DNA of 64,000 nucleotides from an uncultured Alistipes sp. (GCF_949296715.1 NZ_CASFQD010000033.1:1-64000), one strand, 5' to 3'; positions 35,144 to 45,709 are shown, counted from the first letter of the stretch. The notes: generated by a model not told the origin, from the letters alone. Program-made: numbers and translations.

Positions 35144-35884
35144 CTATTCATTCCATATCCGCCACGAGGCCTCGGCCTGCGTGCGGAACATCGTCTCCCC
35201 GTTCAGAATGCGGGCGCCGCGCTGCCGCCCGAAGTCGAGAAAGCGTGTCAGCGGCGGGTTGTAGACCAGATCGAGCAGAAAGTGCTCCGGCGTCACGTAG
35301 GCATAGGGAATGCGCGGCGCGGCATCGACGGCGGGATACATGCCGACGGGTGAAGCGTTGACGATCAGCCGGCTGTACTCGACCACCTCGCACGGCAGGT
35401 TGTCGTAGGTAAAGTTGCCCCTTGCCGGGTCGCGCGACACGAGGTCGTAGGCGATGCCCCGCTCCGCAAGGACATACTGCACGGCCTGCGAGGCGCCGCC
35501 CGTACCAAGAACCAGCGCCCGTTCGGGCTGCTCGGCACCGAGCAGCTCGTCGAGCGCCGCACGCAGACCGATGATGTCGGTATTGTGCCCCGTGAGCCGC
35601 CCGTCGGCCGTGCGGCGGATGCAGTTGACCGCCCCGACGGCCGAAGCCTCGAACGAGAGTTCGTCTGTCAGCGGCACCACCTCGCGCTTGTAGGGGATCG
35701 TGACATTCAACCCGCACAGATCGGGTGTGCGGCGCAGCAGTTCGGGCAGCGCATCGATCGATGGCAGCTCGTAAAGATCATATCGGCAATCCGTTATCCC
35801 CTCTTTTCTGAACTTTTCCGCGAAGTAGACGGCCGAGGCCGAATGCCCCAGCGGCCGACCGATCAGTCCGTAACGCCGCATCAT
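35144..35884 (-). CDS. aroE: Shikimate dehydrogenase
   Basis: The 246-residue protein has the shikimate-binding GHSAS (13-17), NVTIPYK with catalytic Lys66, NTD (Asp103 the partner acid), and the NADP-binding GTGGAS at 127-132. It reduces 3-dehydroshikimate to shikimate in aromatic amino-acid synthesis. It is a little shorter than the E. coli enzyme (272). Its first ATG overlaps the stop of the DUF368 gene (ATGA); the second ATG at 35881 is also possible. Confidence 0.93.
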   Translation of the reverse strand: MMRRYGLIGRPLGHSASAVYFAEKFRKEGITDCRYDLYELPSIDALPELLRRTPDLCGLNVTIPYKREVVPLTDELSFEASAVGAVNCIRRTADGRLTGHNTDIIGLRAALDELLGAEQPERALVLGTGGASQAVQYVLAERGIAYDLVSRDPARGNFTYDNLPCEVVEYSRLIVNASPVGMYPAVDAAPRIPYAYVTPEHFLLDLVYNPPLTRFLDFGRQRGARILNGETMFRTQAEASWRIWNE

Positions 35885-36822
35885 GCCTCGCGTTTCTTCG
35901 TGATGATGCGCGCCAGCACCTCAATGCCGTAGATCGTCAGAAATCCGATGATGCAGAGCAGGATGGCCTCGGTCAGCAGCGCCGGTCGACCGGTGATCTG
36001 CTCGAAGGTCGCAGGCAGGACGTTGCGTTCGATCAGCGGCTGAAGCGCTCCGTGGCTGTCCAGGTAGGTCTCGACGACCTCCTTCCAGGGCCACACCTTG
36101 TTGAGCGAGCCGACCATGAAGCCCATCAGCACGGCGACCGTGACGTCGTGCCAGTGCTTGAGCAGCCACGAGAGCAAGTGCGAGAAGGAGATGATGCCCG
36201 CGGCGGCGCCGATGACGAAGACGACGATCACGGGGATGTTCAGGTCGCCGACGGCCTGCATGATGTACTGGTACTTGCCGAGCAGCAGCAGGATGAAGGC
36301 TCCCGAGATGCCCGGCAGGATCATGGCGCAGATGGCGATGGCACCCGAGAGCATGATGAACCACCAGTCGTTGGGAGTCTCGGCGGGCGTGGCGACGGTG
36401 ATCCACCAGGCGATGGCTGCGCCGACGAGCAGCGAAGCGACCGTCGAGAAGTTCCAGCGGCCGATCTGCTGGGCGACGAGCAGGGCCGAGGCGACGATCA
36501 GTCCGAAGAAGAACGACCAGATGGCGATCGGGTGGTTCGTGAGCAGGTAGGTCATCAGTCGGGCGAGCGAGAAGATCGCGATGGCGATGCCGACGAGCAC
36601 GGGCAGCAGGAAGCGTCCGTTGATGTGGCGCCAGAACGAGACGAGGCGCCCCTTTGCGAGGAGTTTCAGGGCCTGGAGGTCGATGCTGCGGATCGAGTCG
36701 ATGAGCTCCTCGTAGATGCCCGAGATGAAGGCGATCGTGCCGCCCGAGACTCCGGGTACAACGTCAGCCATGCCCATGGCGCAGCCCTTGAGCGCCAGCA
36801 TGATGTAGCGTGAAAATTTCAT
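35881..36822 (-). CDS. DUF368 family polyprenyl-phosphate transporter (PopT-like)
   Basis: The 313-residue membrane protein has eight or more hydrophobic segments and the two family repeats DVVPGVSGGTIAFISGIYEELI (near 20) and ILPGISGAFILLLLGKY (near 170). DUF368 (PopT) members are undecaprenyl-phosphate translocases that return the lipid carrier to the inner leaflet, so it supports peptidoglycan and O-antigen synthesis. The start at 36822 (MKFSRYIML) is set by family length and the promoter 20 bases upstream. It is coupled to aroE by a 4-base overlap. Confidence 0.88.
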   Translation of the reverse strand: MKFSRYIMLALKGCAMGMADVVPGVSGGTIAFISGIYEELIDSIRSIDLQALKLLAKGRLVSFWRHINGRFLLPVLVGIAIAIFSLARLMTYLLTNHPIAIWSFFFGLIVASALLVAQQIGRWNFSTVASLLVGAAIAWWITVATPAETPNDWWFIMLSGAIAICAMILPGISGAFILLLLGKYQYIMQAVGDLNIPVIVVFVIGAAAGIISFSHLLSWLLKHWHDVTVAVLMGFMVGSLNKVWPWKEVVETYLDSHGALQPLIERNVLPATFEQITGRPALLTEAILLCIIGFLTIYGIEVLARIITKKREA

Positions 36823-36841
36823 ATGCGGTTGATTTTGGGTA

Positions 36842-36871
36842 CAAAGATACGACAAAGCAGCGGACTGTCAA
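36842..36871 (-). promoter_or_regulatory. Promoter of DUF368-aroE operon
   Basis: On the minus strand TTG (36871-36869), 19 bases, TATCTTTG (36849-36842). The -33 element overlaps the T-run of the terminator of the upstream DUF3276 gene. Confidence 0.7.
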
Positions 36872-36915
36872 AAAAAAAATTGCACGATTACAGGGGCGCC
36901 TCCCGGGTAATCGTG
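36870..36915 (-). terminator. Terminator of DUF3276 gene
   Basis: On the minus strand the 9-bp stem CACGATTAC / GTAATCGTG encloses a GC-rich loop and is followed by about ten T. It runs straight into the promoter of the next operon. Confidence 0.85.
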
Positions 36916-36939
36916 TAATTCATAGGCCGCATCAGACCG

Positions 36940-37248
36940 TCAGGCCTTCTCTGCCACCTGCTCGAAGAACTCGGGCTTGCTGCGACGGATGAAGTCGATC
37001 ACTTCCTGAAGTCCGCCTGCAAACTTGGCGAAGTCCTCCTTGTAGAGGAAGATCTTATGCCGGTCGTAGCTGCAGGTGCCGTCGGGGTTTGGCATTTTGC
37101 GACTCTCGGTAATGGTGAGGAAATAGTCATCGCCGCGCGTGGCGCGCACGTCGAAGAAGTAGGTTCTACGGCCTGCCTTCACGGCTTTCGTGAGAATCTG
37201 ATCACCATTTTCCTCGCTCTCTCGACGAGGGGTTGGATGAGGTAACAT
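36940..37248 (-). CDS. DUF3276 PUR-like nucleic-acid-binding protein
   Basis: The 102-residue protein matches the Bacteroidota DUF3276/PUR-alpha-like family: TKAVKAGRRTYFFDVRATRGDDYFLTITESRK and HKIFLYKEDFAKFAGGLQEVIDFI. Structures of this family show a PUR repeat that binds single-stranded DNA or RNA. Its role is unknown. The N-terminal MLPHPTPRRESEENGD differs from the usual short acidic start but keeps the acidic end. It is monocistronic with a strong terminator. Confidence 0.88.
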   Translation of the reverse strand: MLPHPTPRRESEENGDQILTKAVKAGRRTYFFDVRATRGDDYFLTITESRKMPNPDGTCSYDRHKIFLYKEDFAKFAGGLQEVIDFIRRSKPEFFEQVAEKA

Positions 37249-37350
37249 GACAATCGCAGTTTTTTGGTGCTGGTGTTAATGTATACAAATATGTCCTTTG
37301 TATATACGAATATACACAAAAATCCGCAAACCACCAAAAAATCGTGCGTG

Positions 37351-39030
37351 CTATTTTCCTTTTTCCAGCAGGGGCAGGCCCCGTTTTTCCCACTCTTCGA
37401 GGATTGCGACGGCACGGTGAAACGTCTCGCTGCGCTCCGCATTGATTACGCGGTAGAAGGCCTCGGTGCCATACAGACGCTGTGCCACAAGGGCTTTGAG
37501 CTGTATGCGCATGAGCGGAGCCGAGGCCCCGAGTCCCGCAGAGTCGACCGCAACGCCCCGTGCGGCGCCCAGCTCCGCCACTTCCCGGAGCATGGCCGTG
37601 TCGGCCACGAATCCGGCATCGAACGCCCCGAAGTCGGGATAGCGCCTTTCGAGCGAGTCGCGGCGACGGTCCATCGTCGCGACGACGTATTCGTTCACCA
37701 CGCCGCGGCGAATCAGTTCGGCGTAGTACTTCGAATATCCCGTCGTGTCCTCGTCGACCGGCACGTCGGGCCGGATACCGCCGCCGCCCCGGACCGTGCG
37801 GCCCGTGCGGAGCGTGCGGAACTCGGGCGCCGCGGCGTCAAGCGAGTCGCGCACGGCGTCGTCGTAGCGGCGCAGGTGGTCGAGGTAGTATTCGCGCCGC
37901 TTGCCCTTCTCGTAGGGGCGCTGGATGATGCGGCCCGAAGGGGTGTGGTAGCGGGCGATGGTGATGCGCACGGCCGAGCCGTCGCCGAGCATCACCTGCC
38001 GCTGCACGAGCCCCTTGCCGAAGCTCGGGCGGCCCACCACCACGCCGCGGTCCCAGTCCTGGATGGCGCCCGTGACAATCTCGGATGCCGAGGCCGACAC
38101 TTCGTCGATGAGCACGACCAGTTTGCCGCCGAGGGCCTCGCCGTCGCGCTGTGCGTGGTACGACCGCGTCGGGACGCTTCGTCCCTCGGTCGAGACAATC
38201 AGCGCCCCGCGCGGCAGGAAGAACTCCGCCATGCCGATGGCCTGTTCGAGCAGGCCGCCGCCGTTGCCGCGCAGGTCGAGAATCAGCTTCGCAGGGCGGC
38301 CGAGCCGCTCGTATGCCTCGCCGAACTCGCTCATCGTCGTGCGGCCGAAGCGGTTGACCTTGATGTAGCCGATGCCGTCGGCGGCCATGTAAGCGGCGTC
38401 GACCGTATTGAGCGGAATGCGGTCGCGCACCATCACGAAGTGCAGCCGTTCGTCGACGCCGTGGCGCACGATGTCGACGGCCACGCGCGTGCCGGTCTTG
38501 CCGCGCAGATACTTCGGCACGTCCGCCTGCCGCATGCCCACGGCATCGAGCGAGTCGATGCGCACGATGCGGTCGTTGGGCAGCACGCCCACCCGTTCGG
38601 CCGGTCCGCCGGCTATGGTGTTGACGACGATGATTGTGTCGCGCAGGATGTTGAACTCCACGCCGATGCCGCTGAACTCGCCGTCGAAGCTCGCCGCCAC
38701 GGACTGCATCTGCTCGGCGTCAAGGTATGCCGAGTGGGGGTCCAGCTCGTCGAGCATCCCCGTGATGGCCTCCTCCACGAGCGGTGCCATCTCGACCTCG
38801 TCAACATAGTAGCGCACCAGATAGCGGTAGACCTCCATGAGTTTCTGCAACTGCGGCGCCGCATCGGATGAGGTCTGGGCCGGAAGCGCGACGGGCAGCA
38901 GAAGCCCCGCGAGCAGCAGCCAAACGGGCAGCAGGAGGTGCAACACCTTGCGACAGGGGCGCCCGGACGCGCCGGCGGTCTTTTCGGCCGACGCCGCATG
39001 CAGGGGGCGTATGGAACGGATGAGTTTCAT
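37351..39030 (-). CDS. Carboxy-terminal processing protease (S41)
   Basis: The 559-residue protein has a basic N terminus and hydrophobic anchor or signal at 30-51, a CTP N-terminal helix region, a PDZ domain (FSGIGVEFNILRDTIIVVNTIAGGPAERVGV, residues about 110-200), and an S41 catalytic core with the Ser in SASASEIVTGA and the Lys in GRPSFGKGLVQ. It is therefore an intact Ser-Lys periplasmic protease, unlike the atypical S41 protein at 24521. The family trims C termini of periplasmic and outer-membrane proteins. The start at 39030 (MKLIRSIRPL) is chosen over upstream codons because it gives the signal-anchor. Confidence 0.93.
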   Translation of the reverse strand: MKLIRSIRPLHAASAEKTAGASGRPCRKVLHLLLPVWLLLAGLLLPVALPAQTSSDAAPQLQKLMEVYRYLVRYYVDEVEMAPLVEEAITGMLDELDPHSAYLDAEQMQSVAASFDGEFSGIGVEFNILRDTIIVVNTIAGGPAERVGVLPNDRIVRIDSLDAVGMRQADVPKYLRGKTGTRVAVDIVRHGVDERLHFVMVRDRIPLNTVDAAYMAADGIGYIKVNRFGRTTMSEFGEAYERLGRPAKLILDLRGNGGGLLEQAIGMAEFFLPRGALIVSTEGRSVPTRSYHAQRDGEALGGKLVVLIDEVSASASEIVTGAIQDWDRGVVVGRPSFGKGLVQRQVMLGDGSAVRITIARYHTPSGRIIQRPYEKGKRREYYLDHLRRYDDAVRDSLDAAAPEFRTLRTGRTVRGGGGIRPDVPVDEDTTGYSKYYAELIRRGVVNEYVVATMDRRRDSLERRYPDFGAFDAGFVADTAMLREVAELGAARGVAVDSAGLGASAPLMRIQLKALVAQRLYGTEAFYRVINAERSETFHRAVAILEEWEKRGLPLLEKGK

Positions 39031-39150
39031 GTCTTTTCGGTCTTTTTTCGGACGGTGGAACGAAATACGGGGCCGTCGTGCCCCGTATTCCGAACGTATC
39101 GTCCCGTGGTTTTGGTATGCGGCGCTCCGCACGTGCGGGCCGTCCTTTAT

Positions 39151-40500
39151 TTAATTGCTGCTGGAGAGTGTGCCGACGACCTCGGCTATCGGCACCTGCC
39201 GCTGCTCGCCCGAGCGCATGTCCTTGAGCGTCACGACGCCCGCCTCCAGCTCCTGCGAGCCGATGATGACCACACAGGGGATGCCGCGGCGGTTGGCGTA
39301 CTCCATCTGCTTCTTCATCTTGCCCGGCTCGGGGTATATCTCGGCGGCGATGCCTGCCTGGCGCAGCTGCCGGAGCAGCCCCAGGGCTGCGGTCTGCTCC
39401 TTCTCGCCGAGGTTCGTCAGGAAGACACGCGTCGAGAAGTTGACCTCCTCGGGGAAGAGCCCGAGGCCCGTCATGACGTCGTAAATGCGGTCGGCACCGA
39501 ACGAGATGCCCACGCCCGAGAGGTTGGGCATGCCGAAGATGCCCGTCAGGTCGTCGTAGCGGCCGCCGCCCGAGATCGAGCCGATGGCGTAGTCGAGGGC
39601 CTTGACCTCGAAGATCGCCCCGGTGTAGTAGTTCAGTCCGCGCGCCAGCGAGAGGTCCAGCTCGACGGGCAGCGACAGCCCCAGCCGTGCGATGTGCGTG
39701 AAGACCGTCTCGATCTCGTCGACGCCCTTCAGGCCGGTTTCCGATCCGGCGAGAATCTCCCGCAGCAACGCGATTTTCTGCGCATTGTCGCCGCTCATCT
39801 CCAGAATCGGCTGCAGCCGGGCTATCGCCTCGTCGTCGAGCCCGCGCTCACGCAGCTCGGCCTTGACGTTCTCCAGCCCGATCTTGTCCAGCTTGTCGAT
39901 CGCCACGGTGATGTCCATCATCTTGTCGGCGTGGCCGATCGTCTCGGCGATGCCGTAGAGAATCTTGCGGTTGTTCATCTTCAGCGCCACGCGGATGCCC
40001 AGCCGGCGGAAGACCTCGTCGACGATCTCCACCAGCTCGACCTCGCAGAGCAGCGAGCGCGTGCCGATGACGTCGACGTCGCACTGGTAGAATTCGCGGT
40101 AGCGGCCCTTCTGCGGGCGGTCGGCACGCCACACGGGCTGAATCTGGTAGCGCTTGAAGGGGAAGGTCAGCTCGCTCTGGTGCTGCACGACGTAGCGGGC
40201 GAAAGGGACCGTCAGGTCGTAGCGCAACCCCTTCTCGCAGACCTTCGACGCCTGGCGCACCTCCTCGTCCGAGAGGCCGGCGGCGTAGTCGCCCGAGTTG
40301 AGAATCTTGAAGAGGAGCTTGTCGCCCTCGTCGCCGTATTTGCCCAGCAGCGTCGAGAGGTTCTCCATCGCCGGGGTCTCGAGCGGCGCAAAGCCGTAGG
40401 TGCGGAACACCGAGCGGATCGTATCGAAAATGTAGTTGCGGCGCATCATCTCCACGGGGGAGAAGTCGCGCGTGCCCTTGGGTATGGACGGTTTTTGCAT
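39151..40500 (-). CDS. hisS: Histidyl-tRNA synthetase
   Basis: The 449-residue class II synthetase has the motifs KGTRDFSP at the N terminus, YDLTVPFARYV, RYREFYQCDVDVIG (motif 2), the histidine-specific GLNYYTGAIFEV and GGRYDDLTGIFG (motif 3 region), followed by the anticodon-binding domain. It charges tRNA-His. The start at 40500 (MQKPSIPKGTRDF) is the family start; the longer frame upstream is spurious. It is 143 bases downstream of ettA and 120 bases upstream of the protease gene. Confidence 0.96.
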   Translation of the reverse strand: MQKPSIPKGTRDFSPVEMMRRNYIFDTIRSVFRTYGFAPLETPAMENLSTLLGKYGDEGDKLLFKILNSGDYAAGLSDEEVRQASKVCEKGLRYDLTVPFARYVVQHQSELTFPFKRYQIQPVWRADRPQKGRYREFYQCDVDVIGTRSLLCEVELVEIVDEVFRRLGIRVALKMNNRKILYGIAETIGHADKMMDITVAIDKLDKIGLENVKAELRERGLDDEAIARLQPILEMSGDNAQKIALLREILAGSETGLKGVDEIETVFTHIARLGLSLPVELDLSLARGLNYYTGAIFEVKALDYAIGSISGGGRYDDLTGIFGMPNLSGVGISFGADRIYDVMTGLGLFPEEVNFSTRVFLTNLGEKEQTAALGLLRQLRQAGIAAEIYPEPGKMKKQMEYANRRGIPCVVIIGSQELEAGVVTLKDMRSGEQRQVPIAEVVGTLSSSN

Positions 40501-40606
40501 GTTCGGTTCAGTGTGTTTGTATCGTTCGTCGGAGCCGGAGCAAAAGGGGAGCCGCAGCAGTGGGCCTTCGCCCTTTTTCTGCCCTCTCTCTTTTCTCAGC
40601 CTCCCT

Positions 40607-40636
40607 GCCGGGGCGCACCGGATGTATGCCCCCGGC
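40607..40636 (-). terminator. GC hairpin between ettA and hisS
   Basis: GCCGGGG pairs with CCCCGGC just past the ettA stop at 40644. No T-run follows, so this may be a weak terminator or only chance structure. Confidence 0.3.
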
Positions 40637-40643
40637 GGGCGGA

Positions 40644-42320
<1,677 letters not shown>

Positions 42321-42663
42321 ATTTCCGTTTTTGTCGATTTGCGTGTGAGCGCGATGCCGCACGGGATGCCGAAGCCCCGCCGGACGGCGAAGATGCCGCC
42401 GTTCCGTTTTCGGGCGGAATATCCGTGCCGCGTCGATTTTGCAAATATACGACGAATTTCCGGATTTCCGTCTCCCGCAGACCGATTCTTTTCCCGCCGG
42501 AAAGCCCGTGCGGAGGGGTCGGTTGCACAATTTTTACAGCCATTGCACAAAATCGAAGATTTTTTGGCCCGATTTGCAGATTCATCGACAAAATTCAAAG
42601 TTCCGGCCCCGGGCTGTTCATTAAATATTGTATATGACCAACCCAACCTAAAACTTGTGTGAA
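42321..42663. other. Spacer between ettA and the short-peptide gene
   Basis: No gene is seen. It holds the ettA -7 element TATATTTG (minus, 42449-42442), two direct TTGCACAA copies (near 42523 and 42543), and AT-rich sequence with TAAATATTG about 30 bases before the ATG at 42664 that may be the promoter of the next transcript. Confidence 0.5.
42442..42449 (-). promoter_or_regulatory. -7 element of ettA
   Basis: TATATTTG on the minus strand, about 122 bases before the ATG at 42320. The long leader could hold post-transcriptional control, but I see no known element in it. Confidence 0.45.
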
Positions 42664-42837
42664 ATGAAACAACCTTACACGAAACCGACGGGTGCGGAGT
42701 ACCTCCCGCCCGAGATCGAAATTCTGTACGTGACGCCCGAATGCGGCTTTGCTGCTACCGGGAACGGAGCCCCGGAGTTCGATGATCCGGATATCCTCAG
42801 CTGGGAATACGGAGACTACAATAATGTCGGAGAATAA
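42664..42837 (+). CDS. Short conserved-type peptide upstream of fimbrillin-like gene
   Basis: The 57-residue product (MKQPYTKPTGAEYLPPEIEI, then LYVTPECGFAATG, then an acidic EFDDPDILSWEYGDYNN tail) resembles the small Bacteroidota proteins with a PxIEIxxxxxExGFxxSG core and an aspartate-rich end that precede lipoproteins of the fimbrillin/beta-helix type. It has no signal peptide. Its stop lies 13 bases before the lipoprotein ATG and overlaps an alternative upstream start, so the two are co-transcribed. The function is unknown. Confidence 0.65.
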   Translation: MKQPYTKPTGAEYLPPEIEILYVTPECGFAATGNGAPEFDDPDILSWEYGDYNNVGE

Positions 42838-42850
42838 AAACGCCCGAGCC

Positions 42851-44713
42851 ATGAAACGAATCTGCACACTGATCCTCCTTGCAGGAGTGTTTGCCGGATG
42901 CGTCAAGGACGATACTGCCGGCGTGAAACGTTATACGGGAACTCCCGTGGTCATCATGGCCGCCATGGACGGGACCCGCACCTCGCTGGGCGACGACGCC
43001 CGCACGGTCACCTGGTCGAAGGGCGACCGGATCGCCGTTTACAGCCAGCTGGAGGCCGAGGGCACGTCGGCCGTCGCCATAAACGGAGGCAACCAGATGG
43101 AGTTCACGCTCGACGAGGGTTCCGCCGGGCTGACCCACGGCCGCTTCAACGGTTCGCTTGTCTTCGCCGAGGACGAAAGCATCTACACCAACCCCACCTA
43201 CACGCTGCATGCCTACTATCCCTACAGCGCGGCCAACGACAAGAACAAAAAGTGGGCCGTGGCCGGCACGCTGCCCGCCATGCAGAGCTGCGACATGAAG
43301 GGGGTCTACGACCTTTCGGCCTGCGACTTTCTGGTCGGCGAGGCGAAGGGCGTGTTGAGTTCCGACTCCGAGTTCGGCATCGCCTTCAAGCGGGTCTTCG
43401 CCATGATGCAGTTCCAGATTACGAATGCCACCGCGGAGACCTTCTCCGTGCGGCAGGTCACCATGTCGGCCGCCGGCAAGGCCCTTGCCGGTGATTTCAC
43501 GATTCAGGTGCACCGCAACCTGAATGTCGTCGAGGGCAGCCTCGGCGAGGGACAGGACGGACGTCCGAAATTCAAGACCCCGAGCGAATCGGTGGGTGTC
43601 ACCGTGGACCAGGGACTGCTCACCGTCGGGGAGCAGGGAACGGCCCGTCTGCTGTTCAACCGCTGGGAGGAGCTGACGAATACCGACCTGACCGTCACCG
43701 TCACGACCAACAAGGGGACCTACACCCGCGTGCTGAAAACCGGCGACCGCGACTTCTCGCTCAAGGACAACTACATCCTGCCGATCCACATCGATGCACT
43801 CGAGCCGCTGGGCGATGTCGAGGTGGACAACTACGTAGAGGACGGCAGCATGACGCTGGTTTCATCGGATGATGCGACACTTCCTACAAGCGGTGGCACA
43901 TTCTGTATCGAAGGCAATGTTACCGTCAAGAGCAATCTCTCGATACGGGGCAATTTTACAGTAATCGGGCGCCATACGATCAACGGCGTACCGCAGGATG
44001 CAATCAATATCTGCTTTGCGAACAACCATGCATCCGCAAAGGACAAGACGTTAACCTTCAGGGATATAATTGTAAGACCGGTTGCAACGTCTTCATCCAA
44101 CCGATACATTATCCGCAGCAACAACGCGAAGGCGGACATGCAGAGTGTTGTATTCGAAAACTGCATTCTGGAATATCCGGAGGGGGTAACCCAAGACCCC
44201 GACCACTTCGTCCTTTTGATGCACAACAGCGGTTATGTCATCAAGAACCTGACAATCAAGAACTGCATTATCCGCAACATGCCGAACGGGCTGATCACCT
44301 ATGCGGGGGCCTCGGCCGATGCACAGTCGCGGATCGAGCAGATCGAGCTGGTGAACAATACCTTCTACACCGACGAGGCGACCGCTTCCGCCTACATGAG
44401 CTTCTGCGGCGGCAACATCGTCCTGCGCAACAACACCTTCTACAACTACTCCTCGAAGGCGGACGGCGCCCTGATCTCCGTGGCTGCCGGAAACGTCGAG
44501 TGCACGAAAAACATCTTCCACGCACCGACGCCCTCCGTACTCTTCGACAACCAGCCCGCGACAGAGACGGACAACTGCCTGTTCAACTTCTCCGTGCTGG
44601 CCGGCGGCGAGGCAGGCACCACCGACCCGGGCTTCGTGAATCCGACGGCGGACTTCACGCCGCAGAATCCCGAAGTCATCGCGGCAGGGCAGGGCGACCA
44701 GCGCTGGCTCTGA
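42851..44713 (+). CDS. Fimbrillin-like lipoprotein with C-terminal beta-helix
   Basis: The 620-residue protein has a lipobox (GVFAGC, Cys17) and an N-terminal half of the fimbrillin/Mfa-like type (TRTSLGDDARTVTWSKGDRIAVYS; TLHAYYPYS; FAMMQFQITNATAETFSVRQVTM). From about residue 340 it turns into a right-handed parallel beta-helix of the DUF4957/DUF5123 type (VFENCILEYPEG, IKNLTIKNCIIRN, NNTFYNYSSKADGALISVAAG). It should be surface-exposed and may bind glycan or form a minor fimbria-like structure. GC drops from about 60 to 43-48 percent between 43861 and 44270, at the start of the helix domain. The start at 42851 gives the lipobox; the ATG at 42824 would add nine residues. Confidence 0.8.
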   Translation: MKRICTLILLAGVFAGCVKDDTAGVKRYTGTPVVIMAAMDGTRTSLGDDARTVTWSKGDRIAVYSQLEAEGTSAVAINGGNQMEFTLDEGSAGLTHGRFNGSLVFAEDESIYTNPTYTLHAYYPYSAANDKNKKWAVAGTLPAMQSCDMKGVYDLSACDFLVGEAKGVLSSDSEFGIAFKRVFAMMQFQITNATAETFSVRQVTMSAAGKALAGDFTIQVHRNLNVVEGSLGEGQDGRPKFKTPSESVGVTVDQGLLTVGEQGTARLLFNRWEELTNTDLTVTVTTNKGTYTRVLKTGDRDFSLKDNYILPIHIDALEPLGDVEVDNYVEDGSMTLVSSDDATLPTSGGTFCIEGNVTVKSNLSIRGNFTVIGRHTINGVPQDAINICFANNHASAKDKTLTFRDIIVRPVATSSSNRYIIRSNNAKADMQSVVFENCILEYPEGVTQDPDHFVLLMHNSGYVIKNLTIKNCIIRNMPNGLITYAGASADAQSRIEQIELVNNTFYTDEATASAYMSFCGGNIVLRNNTFYNYSSKADGALISVAAGNVECTKNIFHAPTPSVLFDNQPATETDNCLFNFSVLAGGEAGTTDPGFVNPTADFTPQNPEVIAAGQGDQRWL

Positions 44714-44732
44714 TACGCTCCGCAGCGACAGT

Positions 44733-44765
44733 AAAAGGTCCGCACCGAAAGTGCGGACCTTTTTT
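44733..44765 (+). terminator. Terminator of fimbrillin-like gene
   Basis: Stem AAAAGGTCCGCAC / GTGCGGACCTTTT with a 5-base loop and a T-run, 20 bases past the stop. Confidence 0.9.
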
Positions 44766-44881
44766 GCGCGGCTCCGTCTTCCGGCATGCTGTCCCCTGAC
44801 CGCGGACACTGTCGGGATTGCGCCCTGCCTGTCCGCCCGTCCGCCTGTTCGCGGTGCGACGCACGAATCCCTCCGGGCACG

Positions 44882-44910
44882 AAAAGGCCGCACCCCGACG
44901 GAGTGCGGCC
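44882..44910 (-). terminator. Terminator of rubrerythrin gene
   Basis: On the minus strand GGCCGCAC / GTGCGGCC is followed by TTTTC, 36 bases past the rubrerythrin stop. Between this and the previous terminator (44766-44881) I see nothing. Confidence 0.75.
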
Positions 44911-44945
44911 CGATTGCGGATCGCCGGCCCTGCGGCCGTGTGCGA

Positions 44946-45524
44946 TCAATAGTTCTCCTTCTTGGGTTCGAAGTAGGCCTGCGGATGCTTGCAGGCGGGG
45001 CAGAGCTTCGGAGCCTCCTCGGCCTCGATGATGAAACCGCAGTTGCGGCACTGCCACCAGATCTTGCCGTCGCGCTTGAAGAAGTTGCCGTCGGTCAGGC
45101 GGCTCAACAGCTTCAGGTAGCGGCGCTCGTGCTCGGCCTCGACGATCGAGATCATGCGGAATGCGGCTGCGATCTCGGCAAAGCCCTCCTCGTCGGCCAC
45201 CTTCGCGAACTCACGGTAGAGGACATCCCACTCCTCGTTCTCACCCTTGGCGGCGGCGAGCAGGTTCTCGGCCGTCGTGCCGATGGGACCGGTGGGGTAG
45301 CTGGCCGTGATCTCCACGTCGCCGCCCTCAAGGAACTTGAAGAAACGCTCGGCGTGCTCCTTCTCCTGCTCGGCCGTCTCGGCGAAGACGCCCGCGATCT
45401 GTTCGTAACCCTCCTTCTTGGCCTTGCTCGAGAAGAAGACGTAACGGCTGCGTGCCTGGCTCTCGCCGGCAAATGCCTTCAGCAGATTCTGTTCGGTACG
45501 TGTACCCTTGATGCTCTTTTCCAT
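44946..45524 (-). CDS. Rubrerythrin
   Basis: The 192-residue protein has a ferritin-like di-iron domain (AFAGESQARSRYVFFSSKAKKEG; EQEKEHAERFF; EAEHERRYLKLL) and a C-terminal rubredoxin-type iron site (CRNCGF and CPACKHP). It reduces hydrogen peroxide in anaerobes. The start at 45524 (MEKSIKGTRTEQNL) is the family start; the promoter lies 31 bases upstream. Its presence fits an obligate anaerobe. Confidence 0.96.
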   Translation of the reverse strand: MEKSIKGTRTEQNLLKAFAGESQARSRYVFFSSKAKKEGYEQIAGVFAETAEQEKEHAERFFKFLEGGDVEITASYPTGPIGTTAENLLAAAKGENEEWDVLYREFAKVADEEGFAEIAAAFRMISIVEAEHERRYLKLLSRLTDGNFFKRDGKIWWQCRNCGFIIEAEEAPKLCPACKHPQAYFEPKKENY

Positions 45525-45554
45525 AGTTTTGTCGTGTTTGGTGTTTTTCTGAAG

Positions 45555-45586
45555 CAAAGATAGCAAAATCCGTTTCACTTCGCCAA
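45555..45586 (-). promoter_or_regulatory. Rubrerythrin promoter
   Basis: On the minus strand TTG (45586-45584), 21 bases, TATCTTTG (45562-45555). Confidence 0.65.
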
Positions 45587-45709
45587 AAAAAAGCGATCGG
45601 TAGTTTTTATGGGCCTATTCGGATTATCTATACGCCTTTCCTGTCCCCCGAAGAATGGGTCCGGCCGCTCCCTCCCGGATACAAAAGGCCGTTTTTCGCG
45701 AATAATTCC

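Noticed and set aside
37264..38871. 535-codon plus-strand frame opposite the processing protease
   Set aside because: Antisense of a complete S41 protease with Ser and Lys motifs.
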